In this document: positions 9,263 to 18,819 of the stretch, piece after piece
How the letters are laid out: every line of letters begins with the position of its first letter
Position numbering within the stretch: position 1 is the stretch's first letter
From: Agrobacterium fabrum str. C58
GTDB taxonomy: Bacteria; Pseudomonadota; Alphaproteobacteria; Rhizobiales; Rhizobiaceae
Assembly: GCF_000092025.1 (NCBI RefSeq)
Contig: NC_003062.2
Location: forward strand, 618,001-682,000
Length of the DNA stretch: 64,000 bases
Direction of reading: 5' to 3'
The notes under the pieces: generated by a model
The model's input: only the letters and a program-made list of their open reading frames with translations
Database searches by the model: none
Told to the model about the DNA's origin: nothing
Position numbers and translations under genes: made by a program

Positions 9263-9580
9263 ATGGATTTGATTATGAATATTAGAAGCTTACGCTTTTT
9301 GCCCGTATTGATGCTCGGATGTCTTCTTAGTAACGCGGCGGCTGCCGAAACAACCGAATGGATGAGCGGCAAGGATGCATTTCCGCGAGCAGATAAGCTG
9401 CGGACGTTCGGGATGATCGTTACTCGTATGGATTGCAAGGACAGCGGCCAGCGATCGCTTGATGTCGATAGCGCGCTCGTCCGCATGCACTACACGCGTA
9501 ACACGAAGATGCTCGACTGGAGAATAGACGGCTGGAACCATCTGCAGGAGAACAAGGACTATTGGGCGGAACGCGGCTAA
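9263..9580 (+). CDS. small exported hypothetical protein
   Basis: A 105-residue protein with an N-terminal export signal (RFLPVLMLGCLLSNAAAA). A Cys inside LMLGC could be a lipoprotein cysteine, but cleavage after AAAA is equally plausible. The mature part has one Cys (RMDCKDSG) and many aromatic and charged residues, with no domain I recognise. The ATG at 9263 has a GGGAAAA stretch upstream; ATG at 9275 is an alternative. It stands alone between the glyQ terminator and lemA. Base use is less GC-rich at its start than its neighbours. Confidence 0.65.
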   Translation: MDLIMNIRSLRFLPVLMLGCLLSNAAAAETTEWMSGKDAFPRADKLRTFGMIVTRMDCKDSGQRSLDVDSALVRMHYTRNTKMLDWRIDGWNHLQENKDYWAERG

Positions 9581-9773
9581 ACGCTTGCCTCTCACACCGT
9601 TTTTGTAAGGAAGACATCCGGTCTGCGATTATATTGCGCCGTCTACAATAAATGACGTGGCGCGCTGGTGCGGTTTTCTCTTCCTCGCAAAAAGGGAGAG
9701 AATGACCGAAGCCCCATGACTTTGCGGCGATGAGCCGCTATCGTGCGCGCATCGAAGCTGGGAATCGCAATTC

Positions 9774-10325
9774 ATGTTCATCACGCTGGCAATCATCGCG
9801 GCAATCGCGCTTTATGTCGTCTTCATCTATAACGGCCTCGTCAAGGCGCGGCAGATGAAGGAAGAGGCGTGGTCGGGCATCGACGTGCAGCTGAAACGCC
9901 GCGCCGATCTCATTCCCAACCTCATCGAGACCGTCAAAGGTTATGCCGCGCATGAAAAAACCACCTTCGAGGAGGTGATCGCCATGCGCAACCGGGCGCA
10001 GGCCGTGCCGGCGGGTGATGTTGAAGGCCGTGCCCAGGCGGAAGGCCTGCTGTCGCAGGCGCTCGGCAAGCTCTTTGCGCTTGCTGAAGCCTATCCCGAT
10101 CTGAAAGCCAACACGAACTTTCTGGAATTGCAGCGGTCGCTGGAAACCATCGAAGGCGAACTCCAGATGTCGCGCCGTTATTACAATGGTGCCGCCCGCG
10201 ATCTCAACGTCAAGGTGGAGAGCTTCCCGTCCAATCTGGTTGCCGGCCAGTTCGGGTTTGCCAAGGCGCCGTATTTCGAGATCGACAACCCGGCCGACCG
10301 CGCCGTGCCGACCGTGAAATTCTAA
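9774..10325 (+). CDS. lemA: LemA-family membrane protein
   Basis: A 183-residue LemA protein: one N-terminal membrane helix (FITLAIIAAIALYVVFIYNGLV) and a coiled-helical extracytoplasmic domain with the family signature EEAWSGIDVQLKRRADLIPNLIETVKGYAAHE, split here over residues 27-58. Family members often occur beside DUF2207 or TPM-domain proteins. Here the DUF2207 partner is present, but an EPSP synthase gene lies between them. The biochemical role of LemA proteins is not established. Confidence 0.92.
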   Translation: MFITLAIIAAIALYVVFIYNGLVKARQMKEEAWSGIDVQLKRRADLIPNLIETVKGYAAHEKTTFEEVIAMRNRAQAVPAGDVEGRAQAEGLLSQALGKLFALAEAYPDLKANTNFLELQRSLETIEGELQMSRRYYNGAARDLNVKVESFPSNLVAGQFGFAKAPYFEIDNPADRAVPTVKF

Positions 10326-10399
10326 GCACCGGCTCCCAATCTCCCGCCGATATTCCGATAGCCCGGCTCCGTGCCGCATTCTTTGACAAGACGACGATC

Positions 10400-11677
10400 A
10401 TGATCGAACTGACCATCACCCCGCCCGGCCACCCGCTTTCCGGCAAGGTGGAGCCGCCCGGCTCCAAATCCATCACCAACCGCGCGCTTCTCTTGGCCGG
10501 CCTCGCCAAGGGCAAAAGCCACTTGTCAGGCGCCCTGAAAAGCGACGATACGCTTTATATGGCCGAAGCTCTGCGGGAGATGGGCGTGAAGGTCACCGAG
10601 CCTGACGCCACCACCTTCGTGGTGGAGGGAACGGGCGTGCTGCAGCAGCCGGAAAAGCCGCTGTTCCTCGGCAATGCCGGCACCGCCACGCGGTTCCTGA
10701 CTGCCGCCGGGGCACTTGTCGATGGCGCCGTCATCATCGATGGGGACGAACATATGCGCAAACGCCCGATACTGCCGCTGGTGCAGGCGCTGCGGGCTCT
10801 CGGCGTGGAAGCGGATGCGCCAACCGGCTGCCCGCCTGTCACCGTCCGTGGCAAGGGTATGGGTTTTCCAAAGGGCAGCGTCACCATCGACGCCAATCTC
10901 TCCAGCCAGTATGTGTCGGCACTGTTGATGGCCGCCGCCTGCGGTGACAAGCCCGTGGATATCATCCTGAAGGGTGAGGAAATCGGCGCGAAGGGCTATA
11001 TCGACCTCACCACATCCGCCATGGAAGCCTTCGGAGCGAAGGTGGAGCGGGTCAGCAACGCCATCTGGCGCGTGCATCCGACCGGTTACACGGCAACCGA
11101 TTTCCACATCGAGCCGGATGCCTCCGCCGCCACCTATCTCTGGGGCGCGGAGCTTCTGACCGGCGGTGCTATCGATATCGGCACGCCCGCTGACAAATTC
11201 ACTCAGCCGGATGCCAAGGCTTATGAGGTCATGGCGCAGTTTCCGCATCTGCCCGCCGAAATCGACGGTTCGCAGATGCAGGACGCCATTCCAACCATCG
11301 CGGTTATCGCCGCCTTCAACGAGACGCCGGTGCGTTTCGTCGGCATCGCCAATCTGCGCGTCAAGGAATGCGACCGCATCCGCGCCGTCTCGCTCGGCCT
11401 CAACGAAATCCGCGAGGGTCTGGCGCATGAAGAGGGTGACGACCTGATCGTACATGCCGATCCGTCGCTCGCCGGGCAGACGGTCGATGCCTCCATCGAT
11501 ACCTTTGCCGATCACCGCATCGCCATGAGTTTTGCACTGGCGGCGCTCAAGATCGGAGGCATCGCCATCCAGAATCCCGCCTGCGTGGCCAAGACCTATC
11601 CGGGCTACTGGAAAGCGCTTGCCTCGCTCGGCGTCGACTATACCGAAAAGGAAAGCGCTGCCGAGCCGCAGCACTGA
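10400..11677 (+). CDS. aroA: 3-phosphoshikimate 1-carboxyvinyltransferase (EPSP synthase)
   Basis: Transfers the enolpyruvyl group of PEP to shikimate-3-phosphate in the chorismate pathway. The 425 residues include PPGSKSITNRALLLAGL with Lys23, NAGTATRFLTAAG, the catalytic-Asp region QMQDAIPTIAV, NLRVKECDRI and FADHRIAMSFAL. It reads as a class I-like enzyme rather than the class II CP4 type known from Agrobacterium. The NAGTAMRP loop is altered: Thr97 and Phe99 replace the Met and Pro (Pro101 in E. coli). It sits between lemA and the DUF2207 gene, away from other aromatic genes, and could be a second EPSP synthase of the strain. Confidence 0.9.
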   Translation: MIELTITPPGHPLSGKVEPPGSKSITNRALLLAGLAKGKSHLSGALKSDDTLYMAEALREMGVKVTEPDATTFVVEGTGVLQQPEKPLFLGNAGTATRFLTAAGALVDGAVIIDGDEHMRKRPILPLVQALRALGVEADAPTGCPPVTVRGKGMGFPKGSVTIDANLSSQYVSALLMAAACGDKPVDIILKGEEIGAKGYIDLTTSAMEAFGAKVERVSNAIWRVHPTGYTATDFHIEPDASAATYLWGAELLTGGAIDIGTPADKFTQPDAKAYEVMAQFPHLPAEIDGSQMQDAIPTIAVIAAFNETPVRFVGIANLRVKECDRIRAVSLGLNEIREGLAHEEGDDLIVHADPSLAGQTVDASIDTFADHRIAMSFALAALKIGGIAIQNPACVAKTYPGYWKALASLGVDYTEKESAAEPQH

Positions 11678-11699
11678 AGCCATTAGGGAGGGATCACCC

Positions 11700-13637
11700 G
11701 TGAAGACCATCGCCGCAAGACTTCTCGCGCTGTTCGTCTTCCTGGGCGTCGCCTTCCCGGCCTTTGCCGAGGAATTCATCCGCTCCTACCACTCCGTCGT
11801 CGAGGTGGCGGCGGATGGCAAGCTGACGGTGACGGAAACCATCACCGCCCGTGCCGAAGGCCAGAACATCAAGCGCGGCATCTTCCGCGATTTCCCGCTT
11901 TATGCGCTTGATGCGAATAACCGCCGCACCCGGGTGGATTTCAACGTCGTATCCGTGGAGCGCGATGGTGCGCCGGAGAACTGGCGCACCGAAAATATCG
12001 ACGGCGGCATCCGCATCTATACGGGCAGCGCCGAGCATTTTCTGCCAACCGGCGAACACATCTTCCAGATCACCTATACCACCGCCCGGCAAATCCGTTT
12101 TTTCAGCGATTATGACGAGCTGACCTGGAACGTCACCGGCAATGGCTGGCAGTTTCCGATGGGCGAGATTTCCGCGACCATCACGCTGCCGCGGGGCGTC
12201 AAGGCCACCGATACCGCCGTCTTTACCGGTCCGCTGGGCGCGAAAGGCAGGGATGCCCGGATCCTTAGCGAAGGCAATGAAGTCTTTTTCGCCACCACCC
12301 GCCCGTTTTCGGTGGGTGAGGGCATGACGGTTGCGGTCAAGCTGCCCAAAGGAGCCATCGCTGCCCCTGATACCTCGCAGGAGGCGGGCTGGTGGCTGCG
12401 GGATAATCTCGCCATCCTGCTTTCGGGCGGCGGGCTTTTTGTCGTGCTGCTTTATTACCTCAGGGCCTGGTTCGCGGTGGGCCGCGATCCGGCCAAAGGC
12501 GTGGTCGTGCCACGCTGGGATGCGCCGGAGGGTCTTTCACCGGCTCTGGTCAATTATGTCGATAACCGCGGTTTTTCCGGCGCGGGTTGGACGGCGCTCT
12601 CCGCCTCCGCACTTGATCTGGCAGTCAAGGGTTATGTCGTTCTGGAGGATCTGAAGAACTCCATCGTCATCCGCCGCACGCAAAAGCAGGCGGGGGCCGA
12701 GTTGCCCAGCGGGCAAAAGACGCTGTTGTCCTCCATCGGTAGTCCGGGCGAGACGCTCACCATCGACAAGGCGCATGGAACGGAAGTCGAAAAGGTCGGC
12801 AAGCAGTTTCGTGCAGCGATAGAGAAAGAGCACCGCGGCAAATATTATCGCAGCAATGCCGGTTACATCGTTTTCGGCATCCTCCTCAGCATCGCCATCA
12901 TCGTCGCGACGCTGGTGTTTGGCGACCTCGATGAAAATGCCATTGTCGCCGTCATGGTATTCGGCTTCTTTGGTTTCTTCTTCAGCGTTTTGTCGATCGG
13001 CATCGGCCGGCAGTTCTCGCGCGGCGCGTCGTTGAGCAAGCGCATCGGCGGCATCGTCATGCTGGCCTTTGCCGGTTTTGTGGCTTTTTCAGTCATTGGC
13101 GGCATCGCCACGCAGATCCTGCTGGATGTAACACACGACACCAAGTCGCTGGCACTGGCGGCCATCGGCGGCATCGTGCTCACCAATGCGCTGTTCCTGT
13201 TCCTGATGGGCGCGCCGACGCCGCTCGGCCGCAAGCTGATGGACGGCATCGAAGGCCTCAGAACCTATCTGACGCTGGCGGAAAAGGACCGGATGAATAT
13301 GGCGGGTGCGCCGGCCATGTCGCCGCAGCATTTTGAAACATTGCTGCCCTATGCCGTGGCGCTTGGCGTTGAAAAACCGTGGAGCCGCACCTTCGAAACC
13401 TGGCTTGCGACGGCCGCCGCTGGTGCCGCCGTGGCAAGTTACGCGCCCGGCTGGTATGCGGGCAGCAATTACGGCAGCTTTGGCGACAGGATCGGCGGCT
13501 TTTCCACCTCCATGGCCAGTACCATCGCCTCCACCATTCCCCAGCCGGTCAGTTCCTCCGGCTCCAGCTTTTCGGGCGGTGGCGGCGGCGGTTCTTCCGG
13601 CTCGGGTGGCGGCGGTGGTGGCGGCGGCGGCTGGTGA
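11700..13637 (+). CDS. DUF2207 membrane protein with poly-glycine tail
   Basis: A 645-residue protein: signal peptide (TIAARLLALFVFLGVAFPAFA), a long DUF2207 extracytoplasmic domain (about 25-230), one membrane helix near residue 240 (LAILLSGGGLFVVLLYYLRAW), a soluble middle part, then further helices at about 390-500. The C-terminus is a Gly/Ser tail ending in a run of nine glycines and Trp, a feature shared with other LemA-associated proteins. The GTG at 11700 is chosen because GGGAGGGA lies upstream and the signal peptide starts there. Function is unknown; the family pairs with LemA. Confidence 0.9.
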   Translation: MKTIAARLLALFVFLGVAFPAFAEEFIRSYHSVVEVAADGKLTVTETITARAEGQNIKRGIFRDFPLYALDANNRRTRVDFNVVSVERDGAPENWRTENIDGGIRIYTGSAEHFLPTGEHIFQITYTTARQIRFFSDYDELTWNVTGNGWQFPMGEISATITLPRGVKATDTAVFTGPLGAKGRDARILSEGNEVFFATTRPFSVGEGMTVAVKLPKGAIAAPDTSQEAGWWLRDNLAILLSGGGLFVVLLYYLRAWFAVGRDPAKGVVVPRWDAPEGLSPALVNYVDNRGFSGAGWTALSASALDLAVKGYVVLEDLKNSIVIRRTQKQAGAELPSGQKTLLSSIGSPGETLTIDKAHGTEVEKVGKQFRAAIEKEHRGKYYRSNAGYIVFGILLSIAIIVATLVFGDLDENAIVAVMVFGFFGFFFSVLSIGIGRQFSRGASLSKRIGGIVMLAFAGFVAFSVIGGIATQILLDVTHDTKSLALAAIGGIVLTNALFLFLMGAPTPLGRKLMDGIEGLRTYLTLAEKDRMNMAGAPAMSPQHFETLLPYAVALGVEKPWSRTFETWLATAAAGAAVASYAPGWYAGSNYGSFGDRIGGFSTSMASTIASTIPQPVSSSGSSFSGGGGGGSSGSGGGGGGGGGW

Positions 13638-13737
13638 TGCGCGCCGGCGGTAATTTAACCGAATGCATTGGTGACTTTTGCCGCGTTGCTTGCTAAGCCG
13701 ACCGCAATCGTCCGACAACAGATAAAGTCCTGATCCC

Positions 13738-15891
13738 ATGCCCGATCTTCTGCTTGAACTCCGCTCCGAGGAAATCCCCGCCCGCATGCAGCGCAAGGCG
13801 GCGGGCGATCTGAAGAAACTCGTCACCGACGCTCTGGTGGAGAGAGGGCTGACCTATGAGGGGGCGCGCGAATATTGGACGCCGCGCCGCCTCACGCTGG
13901 ATATTCGTGGCCTCAACGCCCGCTCCGCCGATGTGCGCGAGGAAAAGAAGGGCCCGCGCACCGATGCCAATGAAAAGGCCATCGAGGGCTTTCTGCGCGG
14001 TGCCGGCCTGAACGATATCTCGGAAGCGCAGGTCGTTTCCGATCCGAAGAAGGGCGATTTCTACATCGCCATCATCAACAAGCCCGGCCGCCCGGCGGAA
14101 GAGATCATCGCCGAGGTGATGCCCGGCATCATCCGCTCCTTCCCCTGGCCGAAATCCATGCGCTCCGGCCCGGCTTCCATGCCGAAGGGTTCAAGCTATG
14201 CCGGCATCGAGGGCAAGGGCTCGGAAAGCCTGCGCTGGGTGCGTCCGCTGCAATCCATCGTCTGCCTGTTCGGCCCCGAACATGACGAAACCCAGGTCAT
14301 TCCCTTCGTGATCGATGGCATCGTCGCGGGCAACATCACCTATGGTCACCGTTTCCACGCGCCCGGCCCGATCACCGTGCGCCGTTTCGAGGATTATGTC
14401 TCGAACCTTGAAAAGGCGAAGGTCATTCTCGATGCCGATCGCCGCAAGGATATCATCCTGCACGATGCCAAGGATCTAGCCTTCGCCAACGGTCTTGAGC
14501 TGGTGGAAGACGAAGGCCTGCTGGAAGAAGTCTCTGGCCTCGTCGAATGGCCGCAGGTGCTGATGGGCACTTTCGAGGAGGATTATCTGCAAATCCCGGC
14601 GGAAATCATCCGGCTGACCATTAAGACCAACCAGAAGTGTTTCGTTACCCGCAATCAGGGTGCGGAAGAGGGTCTTTCCAACCGCTTCATCCTGATCTCG
14701 AACATCGAGGCAAGCGACGGCGGCAAGGAAATCATCCATGGCAACGGCAAGGTCGTGCGCGCGCGTCTTTCGGATGCCCGCCATTTCTGGAACCGCGATC
14801 AGGGCGATCTGCCCGATCTGGAAACACTCAAAGATTCGGCCGCAAAATTCGACCTCGATCTGAAAAAGCCGCTCGACCAGCGCATGGCAAAGCTGGATGC
14901 GCTGAACGTTACCTTCCATGCCAAGCTCGGCACGCAGGGTGAACGTGTGGCCCGCATCCGCGAACTGGCAAAGGCACTAGCCCCTGTCGTCGGGGCCGAT
15001 GGAGCGCTGGTAGACCGTGCGGTGGTGCTGGCGAAAGCCGACCTGCGCACGGAGGCAGTCGGAGAATTCCCCGAGCTTCAGGGCCTGATGGGCCGCAAAT
15101 ATGCGGTGCTGCAGGGCGAAAACGAAAGCGTCGCCGCCGCCATTGAAGACCACTATAAGCCGCAGGGTCCCTCCGACCGCCTGCCAGCCGACAAGGTGGC
15201 GATCACTGTTGCTCTCGCCGACAAGCTCGATACGCTCGTCGGTTTTTGGGCCATCGATGAGAAGCCGACCGGTTCGAAGGACCCCTTCGCTCTGCGGCGC
15301 GCGGCGCTGGGTGTGGTGCGTATTCTGCTCGAGAAGAACGTCCGCCTGCCGCTGCTGAGCGTTGCGCGGGATTCAGACCTTCTCTCCTTCTTCCACGACC
15401 GCCTGAAGGTCTACCTGCGCGATCTCGGCGCCCGTTATGACCTGATCGACGCCGTCCTCACACCGGAATCCGATGATCTGCTGATGATCGCCCGCCGGGT
15501 CGAGGCGCTCACCGCCTTTATTACCGGTGAAGATGGCAGGAACCTTCTGGCAGGCGCCAAGCGCGCCACGCAGCTTCTGGCCGCCGAGGAAAAGAAGGGC
15601 ACCGTGGTGGCCGATGGCGTCTCGGAAGAGCTCTTGAAGCTCGACGCCGAAAAGGCGCTTTACGCCGCGATCAAGACCGCCTCTGCCGATGCCGCAAAGG
15701 CCGTCGAGGGTGAGGATTTCCGCTCCGCCATGCAGGCGCTTTCGACGCTGCGCGCGCCCGTCGACAAGTTCTTCGAGGATGTGCTCGTGAATGACGAAGA
15801 TGCGGCCATCCGCGCCAATCGTCTGGCGCTGTTGAAGGCCATTCGCGAGGCGACCGGCACGGTTGCGGATTTCTCGAAGATCACGGGGTGA
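13738..15891 (+). CDS. glyS: glycyl-tRNA synthetase beta subunit
   Basis: Beta subunit of glycyl-tRNA synthetase, needed for tRNA binding in the alpha2-beta2 enzyme. The protein has 717 residues, normal for the family, and begins [18 protein letters not shown], the typical GlyS N-terminus. The central part carries the GlyS-specific HD-like region ([18 protein letters not shown]) and the C-terminal part resembles an anticodon-binding DALR domain. An inverted-repeat element follows 40 bases after the stop. It is separated from glyQ by four unrelated genes. Confidence 0.96.
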   Translation: MPDLLLELRSEEIPARMQRKAAGDLKKLVTDALVERGLTYEGAREYWTPRRLTLDIRGLNARSADVREEKKGPRTDANEKAIEGFLRGAGLNDISEAQVVSDPKKGDFYIAIINKPGRPAEEIIAEVMPGIIRSFPWPKSMRSGPASMPKGSSYAGIEGKGSESLRWVRPLQSIVCLFGPEHDETQVIPFVIDGIVAGNITYGHRFHAPGPITVRRFEDYVSNLEKAKVILDADRRKDIILHDAKDLAFANGLELVEDEGLLEEVSGLVEWPQVLMGTFEEDYLQIPAEIIRLTIKTNQKCFVTRNQGAEEGLSNRFILISNIEASDGGKEIIHGNGKVVRARLSDARHFWNRDQGDLPDLETLKDSAAKFDLDLKKPLDQRMAKLDALNVTFHAKLGTQGERVARIRELAKALAPVVGADGALVDRAVVLAKADLRTEAVGEFPELQGLMGRKYAVLQGENESVAAAIEDHYKPQGPSDRLPADKVAITVALADKLDTLVGFWAIDEKPTGSKDPFALRRAALGVVRILLEKNVRLPLLSVARDSDLLSFFHDRLKVYLRDLGARYDLIDAVLTPESDDLLMIARRVEALTAFITGEDGRNLLAGAKRATQLLAAEEKKGTVVADGVSEELLKLDAEKALYAAIKTASADAAKAVEGEDFRSAMQALSTLRAPVDKFFEDVLVNDEDAAIRANRLALLKAIREATGTVADFSKITG

Positions 15892-15932
15892 GGGGTTTGG
15901 GGGTAAACGGGCATTGCAGAATGCTGGGTTTC

Positions 15933-16089
15933 ACCCCCCTCTGTCCTGCCGGACATCTCCCCCACAAGGGGGGAGATCGGATCGTTGCTACCGTTCGATC
16001 ATCTTCAACGTTAAGGATTTGGCGGGGAGTGTCCCGCTTGCCGATCTCCCCCCTTGTGGGGGAGATGCCCGGCAGGGCAGAGGGGGGTA
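15933..16089. repeat. inverted-repeat element, copy 1
   Basis: Two near-identical 48-bp arms in opposite orientation (15933-15980 and 16041-16088) around a 60-base core. Each arm contains CCCCCTCTG, a CTGCCGG-type palindrome and CATCTCCCCCACAAGGGG; the arms differ at two internal positions. A second copy of the same element is at 43672-43830. GC-rich palindromic elements of this kind are known to be dispersed between genes in rhizobia. It lies between glyS and a DUF523 gene and ends 35 bases before the next start codon. Confidence 0.88.
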
Positions 16090-16123
16090 TTTCGGCTTCC
16101 ACGCTTGCCGGCCTCGTTTTAGA

Positions 16124-16618
16124 ATGACCCACACACCTCCCAAAATCCTCATCAGCGCCTGCCTCCTCGGCCAGCCCGTCCGCTATGACGGCAAAGGCAA
16201 ACCTCTACCCCACCCGGCAATCGAACGCTGGCGGAAGGAGGGCAGGCTGGTGACTATCTGTCCGGAAATGGCGGGCGGCATGCCCGTGCCGCGCCCGCCG
16301 GCGGAAATCGAGAAGGGGGCCTCCGGTCTCGATGTGCTGGAAGGCCGCGCCCGGGTGCTGGAAGTGAGCGGCGGCGATGTCACGGCGGAATTTATTGCCG
16401 GTGCGGAAAAGGCGCTGGCCCTTGCTGAGGCCAATGGCTGCACCCACGCGCTGCTGATCGACGGCAGTCCGTCCTGCGGATCGGTTGCGATTTACGATGG
16501 CTCGTTCTCCGGCATCAAACACGCAGGCAATGGCGTGACGGCGGCGCTGCTCGAAAAAGCCGGTATTGCGGTCTTTTCCCCGGCCGATATCGATCGGCTC
16601 GATGCGCTAACCAGTTGA
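16124..16618 (+). CDS. DUF523 family protein
   Basis: A 164-residue DUF523 protein. It shows the family pattern ILISACLLGQPVRYDGKGK at the N-terminus, ICPEMAGGMPVPRPPAEI, and LIDGSPSCGSVAIYDGSFSG toward the C-terminus; the conserved Cys residues in SACLLG, ICPE and PSCGS are present. The function of the family is not established; the conserved cysteines suggest metal or cofactor binding. The ATG at 16124 is preferred; the frame is open upstream only because it crosses the repeat element. Confidence 0.85.
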   Translation: MTHTPPKILISACLLGQPVRYDGKGKPLPHPAIERWRKEGRLVTICPEMAGGMPVPRPPAEIEKGASGLDVLEGRARVLEVSGGDVTAEFIAGAEKALALAEANGCTHALLIDGSPSCGSVAIYDGSFSGIKHAGNGVTAALLEKAGIAVFSPADIDRLDALTS

Positions 16619-16625
16619 AACAAAA

Positions 16626-16655
16626 GCGCCGGAGTTTCCCCCGGCGCCGTTGTTG
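16626..16655. terminator. hairpin between convergent DUF523 and chemotaxis genes
   Basis: Stem GCGCCGG / CCGGCGC (16626-16632 and 16641-16647) with an 8-base loop, between two convergent genes. The T-rich tail is poor (GTTGTTG), but an AAAA run on the other side would give U residues for the leftward transcript, so it can serve the chemotaxis gene best. Confidence 0.6.
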
Positions 16656-16671
16656 ATAGCCTCGGAGCGTA

Positions 16672-18495
16672 TCACCCCGCCATGCGCATCTCGCGCGCCA
16701 TGCCGTGCAGCTGATGGCCGGAGGAGACGCGGAAGCCGCGGATGAGGTTCAGCAGCTCTTCAGTATCCACCGCCAGCGCTTCCGCCGAAGCCGTGGTCTC
16801 TTCCGCCATCGCCGCATTGTGCTGGGTGGCGACATCGAGTTGGTTCAGCGACGTGGAGATCGAACGCAGGGTCGTATCCTGTTCGGCGGCCGAATGGGCG
16901 ATCTTGCTGACGATCTCGTTGGCGGATTTGATCTGGTCCGAGATGCGTTTCAGCGCGTCGCCAGCCTCGCCGACAAGGCGCACGCCGTTTTCCACCTGGG
17001 CCGAAGAGCGGGCGATCTGGTCCTTGATCTCCTTGGCGGCGGCGGCGGATTTCTGCGCCAGTTCGCGCACTTCCTGCGCCACCACGGCAAAACCCTTGCC
17101 GGCTTCGCCCGCACGGGCTGCTTCCACGCCGGCATTCAGCGCCAGAAGGTTGGTCTGGAAGGCGATGACGTCGATCACGCCGATAATGTTGGAAATCTGG
17201 TCGGAGGATTGTTCGATACCGCTCATCGCCGTGATCGCCTCTTCCACCACCCGGTCGCTGCGCGTCGCTTCCGAGCTGACGGTGGTGACGCGCTTGGCGG
17301 CGTCAGCTGCACCTTCCGCCGTCTGGCGCACCGCAACCGTCAGTTCATCGAGAGCCGCGGAGGTTTCCTCCAGATTTGCGGCCTGCCGTTCGGTGCGCTG
17401 CGAAAGCTCGTTCGAAGCCTTGCGGATTTCGTCCTTCGAGCCGCCAATATCGATGCTCTTGGTGTTCACCTTGGCCATGGCGGCATCGAGATGCGTCAGA
17501 GCCTCGTTGAAATTGTCGCGCAGCGCCGCATAACGGTTGCCGAGATCGCCGCAGCGCACGGTCAGATCACCACCGGCCAGCTTCTCCAGCGCTTCGCCGA
17601 TCGTGGCGACGACCCGCGCCTGCAATGCGGCCTCGTCGCGCTGCATGTCGAGATTGTTCTGGCGCTCGGCATCGAGCTGCTGCTGCTGCTCTTCCTCACG
17701 GCGCTGCATGGCATGGCGCTCGCGCACCTTGTCCTGCAGCGAGGCGGTGGCCTTGGCCATCATGCCCACTTCGTTGGTCAGGCCGGTGTGGGGAATGGCG
17801 AGCGAAACGTTCTCATTGGCCACTTCGCCGAGCGCGCGGTGAATGTCGCCGAGCGGTTTCGAAATGCCGCGGATGACGTAGAAGGCGGCGGCAAGCGCCA
17901 GCACGAAGATGAGCGCGCCAATGGACAGCGCTTTCATCACCTCACCACGAACCTGCGCATTCAGATCGTCGATGTAAACGCCGGTCACGACCACCACCTG
18001 CCAGGGCTCGAAGGCCAGCGCGTAGGAGCTCTTGGCGTAATCATTGCCTTCCATGCCAGGCTTCGGACCGTAGAAATCCGTCTGCCCGCCGCCATTGCGA
18101 CCAAGCCGCACCAGTTCGTCACGATAGGCAAAGCCCTTGCTGTCGGGCTTACCCTTGTAGTTTTCCCCGACCCGTTTTGTATCGGGATGGAATTTCATCG
18201 TCACGTCGTAGTCGTAACCGAAAAGATAGCCATCGGGAGTGAAGCGCATGGCGCTGACGGTCGCGTAAGCCTGTTTCATGGCCTCGTCGCGCGAAAGCGT
18301 CCCGGCCTTTTCCTTGTCATGGAAGGATTGCAGGATGGAGATTGCGGATTGCACCTGCGTCCGCAGCATGCCGTAGCGTTCCTCATAGATCGCATCGGTG
18401 GCGGATTTCAGCTGGTAGAAGGTCGCCGCGCCGAAGGCGGCCATCAGGGCCACCACGAGAACGATCAGTTGACGGGAAATGGAAAGGTTCTTCAT
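16672..18495 (-). CDS. methyl-accepting chemotaxis protein with Cache domain
   Basis: A 607-residue chemoreceptor. Membrane helix 1 (QLIVLVVALMAAFGAATF) is followed by a periplasmic single-Cache domain with YLFGYDYDVTMKFHPD and GFAYRDELVRLGRNGGGQ, helix 2 (GALIFVLALAAAFYVIRG), a HAMP domain, a Gln/Glu-rich coiled coil, a second HAMP-like segment and the signalling tip DVIAFQTNLLALNAGVEAARAG. No CheR-docking pentapeptide is visible at the C-terminus. The ATG at 18495 is chosen since it directly precedes helix 1. The ligand is unknown; small carboxylates are common for this Cache type. Confidence 0.93.
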   Translation of the reverse strand: MKNLSISRQLIVLVVALMAAFGAATFYQLKSATDAIYEERYGMLRTQVQSAISILQSFHDKEKAGTLSRDEAMKQAYATVSAMRFTPDGYLFGYDYDVTMKFHPDTKRVGENYKGKPDSKGFAYRDELVRLGRNGGGQTDFYGPKPGMEGNDYAKSSYALAFEPWQVVVVTGVYIDDLNAQVRGEVMKALSIGALIFVLALAAAFYVIRGISKPLGDIHRALGEVANENVSLAIPHTGLTNEVGMMAKATASLQDKVRERHAMQRREEEQQQQLDAERQNNLDMQRDEAALQARVVATIGEALEKLAGGDLTVRCGDLGNRYAALRDNFNEALTHLDAAMAKVNTKSIDIGGSKDEIRKASNELSQRTERQAANLEETSAALDELTVAVRQTAEGAADAAKRVTTVSSEATRSDRVVEEAITAMSGIEQSSDQISNIIGVIDVIAFQTNLLALNAGVEAARAGEAGKGFAVVAQEVRELAQKSAAAAKEIKDQIARSSAQVENGVRLVGEAGDALKRISDQIKSANEIVSKIAHSAAEQDTTLRSISTSLNQLDVATQHNAAMAEETTASAEALAVDTEELLNLIRGFRVSSGHQLHGMAREMRMAG

Positions 18496-18819
18496 GGGCG
18501 CTCGCAAGGTTTGGGATCGCGCGTCGTAAAAACGCCGCGCGGTACCGATGTTTCGGAGAGGGGAGAGGCGCATGATGCGCGATGAAAGGGCCGAAGCGAC
18601 TGCACGCGCTATGGCCTCTTTCTGTGCTGCATTGCACTATAAATCCACTTAGCGGCCAAAAATTTGAATAAATATTTAATTAGCGAAGGCTTTATCAGGT
18701 TGGGCTGACTGAATAAGCGGCGGAGAAAGTAATATTCCCCGCATGGTTGCGGCATTTCTTGGAGAATGCAGCGAAAGCGCGATTATTTGACGTTTGTCGT
18801 CAAAAGCGCCGCTGGCGGA
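18496..18819. other. intergenic stretch upstream of the chemotaxis gene
   Basis: About 320 bases without a convincing gene. It is AT-rich around 18655-18685 (ATTTGAATAAATATTTAATT), in contrast with its surroundings, and this is the likely promoter region of the chemotaxis gene. I see no conserved RNA and no clear sigma-28 promoter. Confidence 0.5.

Noticed and set aside
15901..16090. CRISPR-like array because of the repeated C/G tracts
   Set aside because: Two inverted arms, no direct repeats with spacers and no cas genes anywhere in the window.
16705..18585. 626-codon plus-strand frame opposite the chemotaxis receptor
   Set aside because: Shadow; the receptor on the minus strand has Cache, HAMP and signalling domains.
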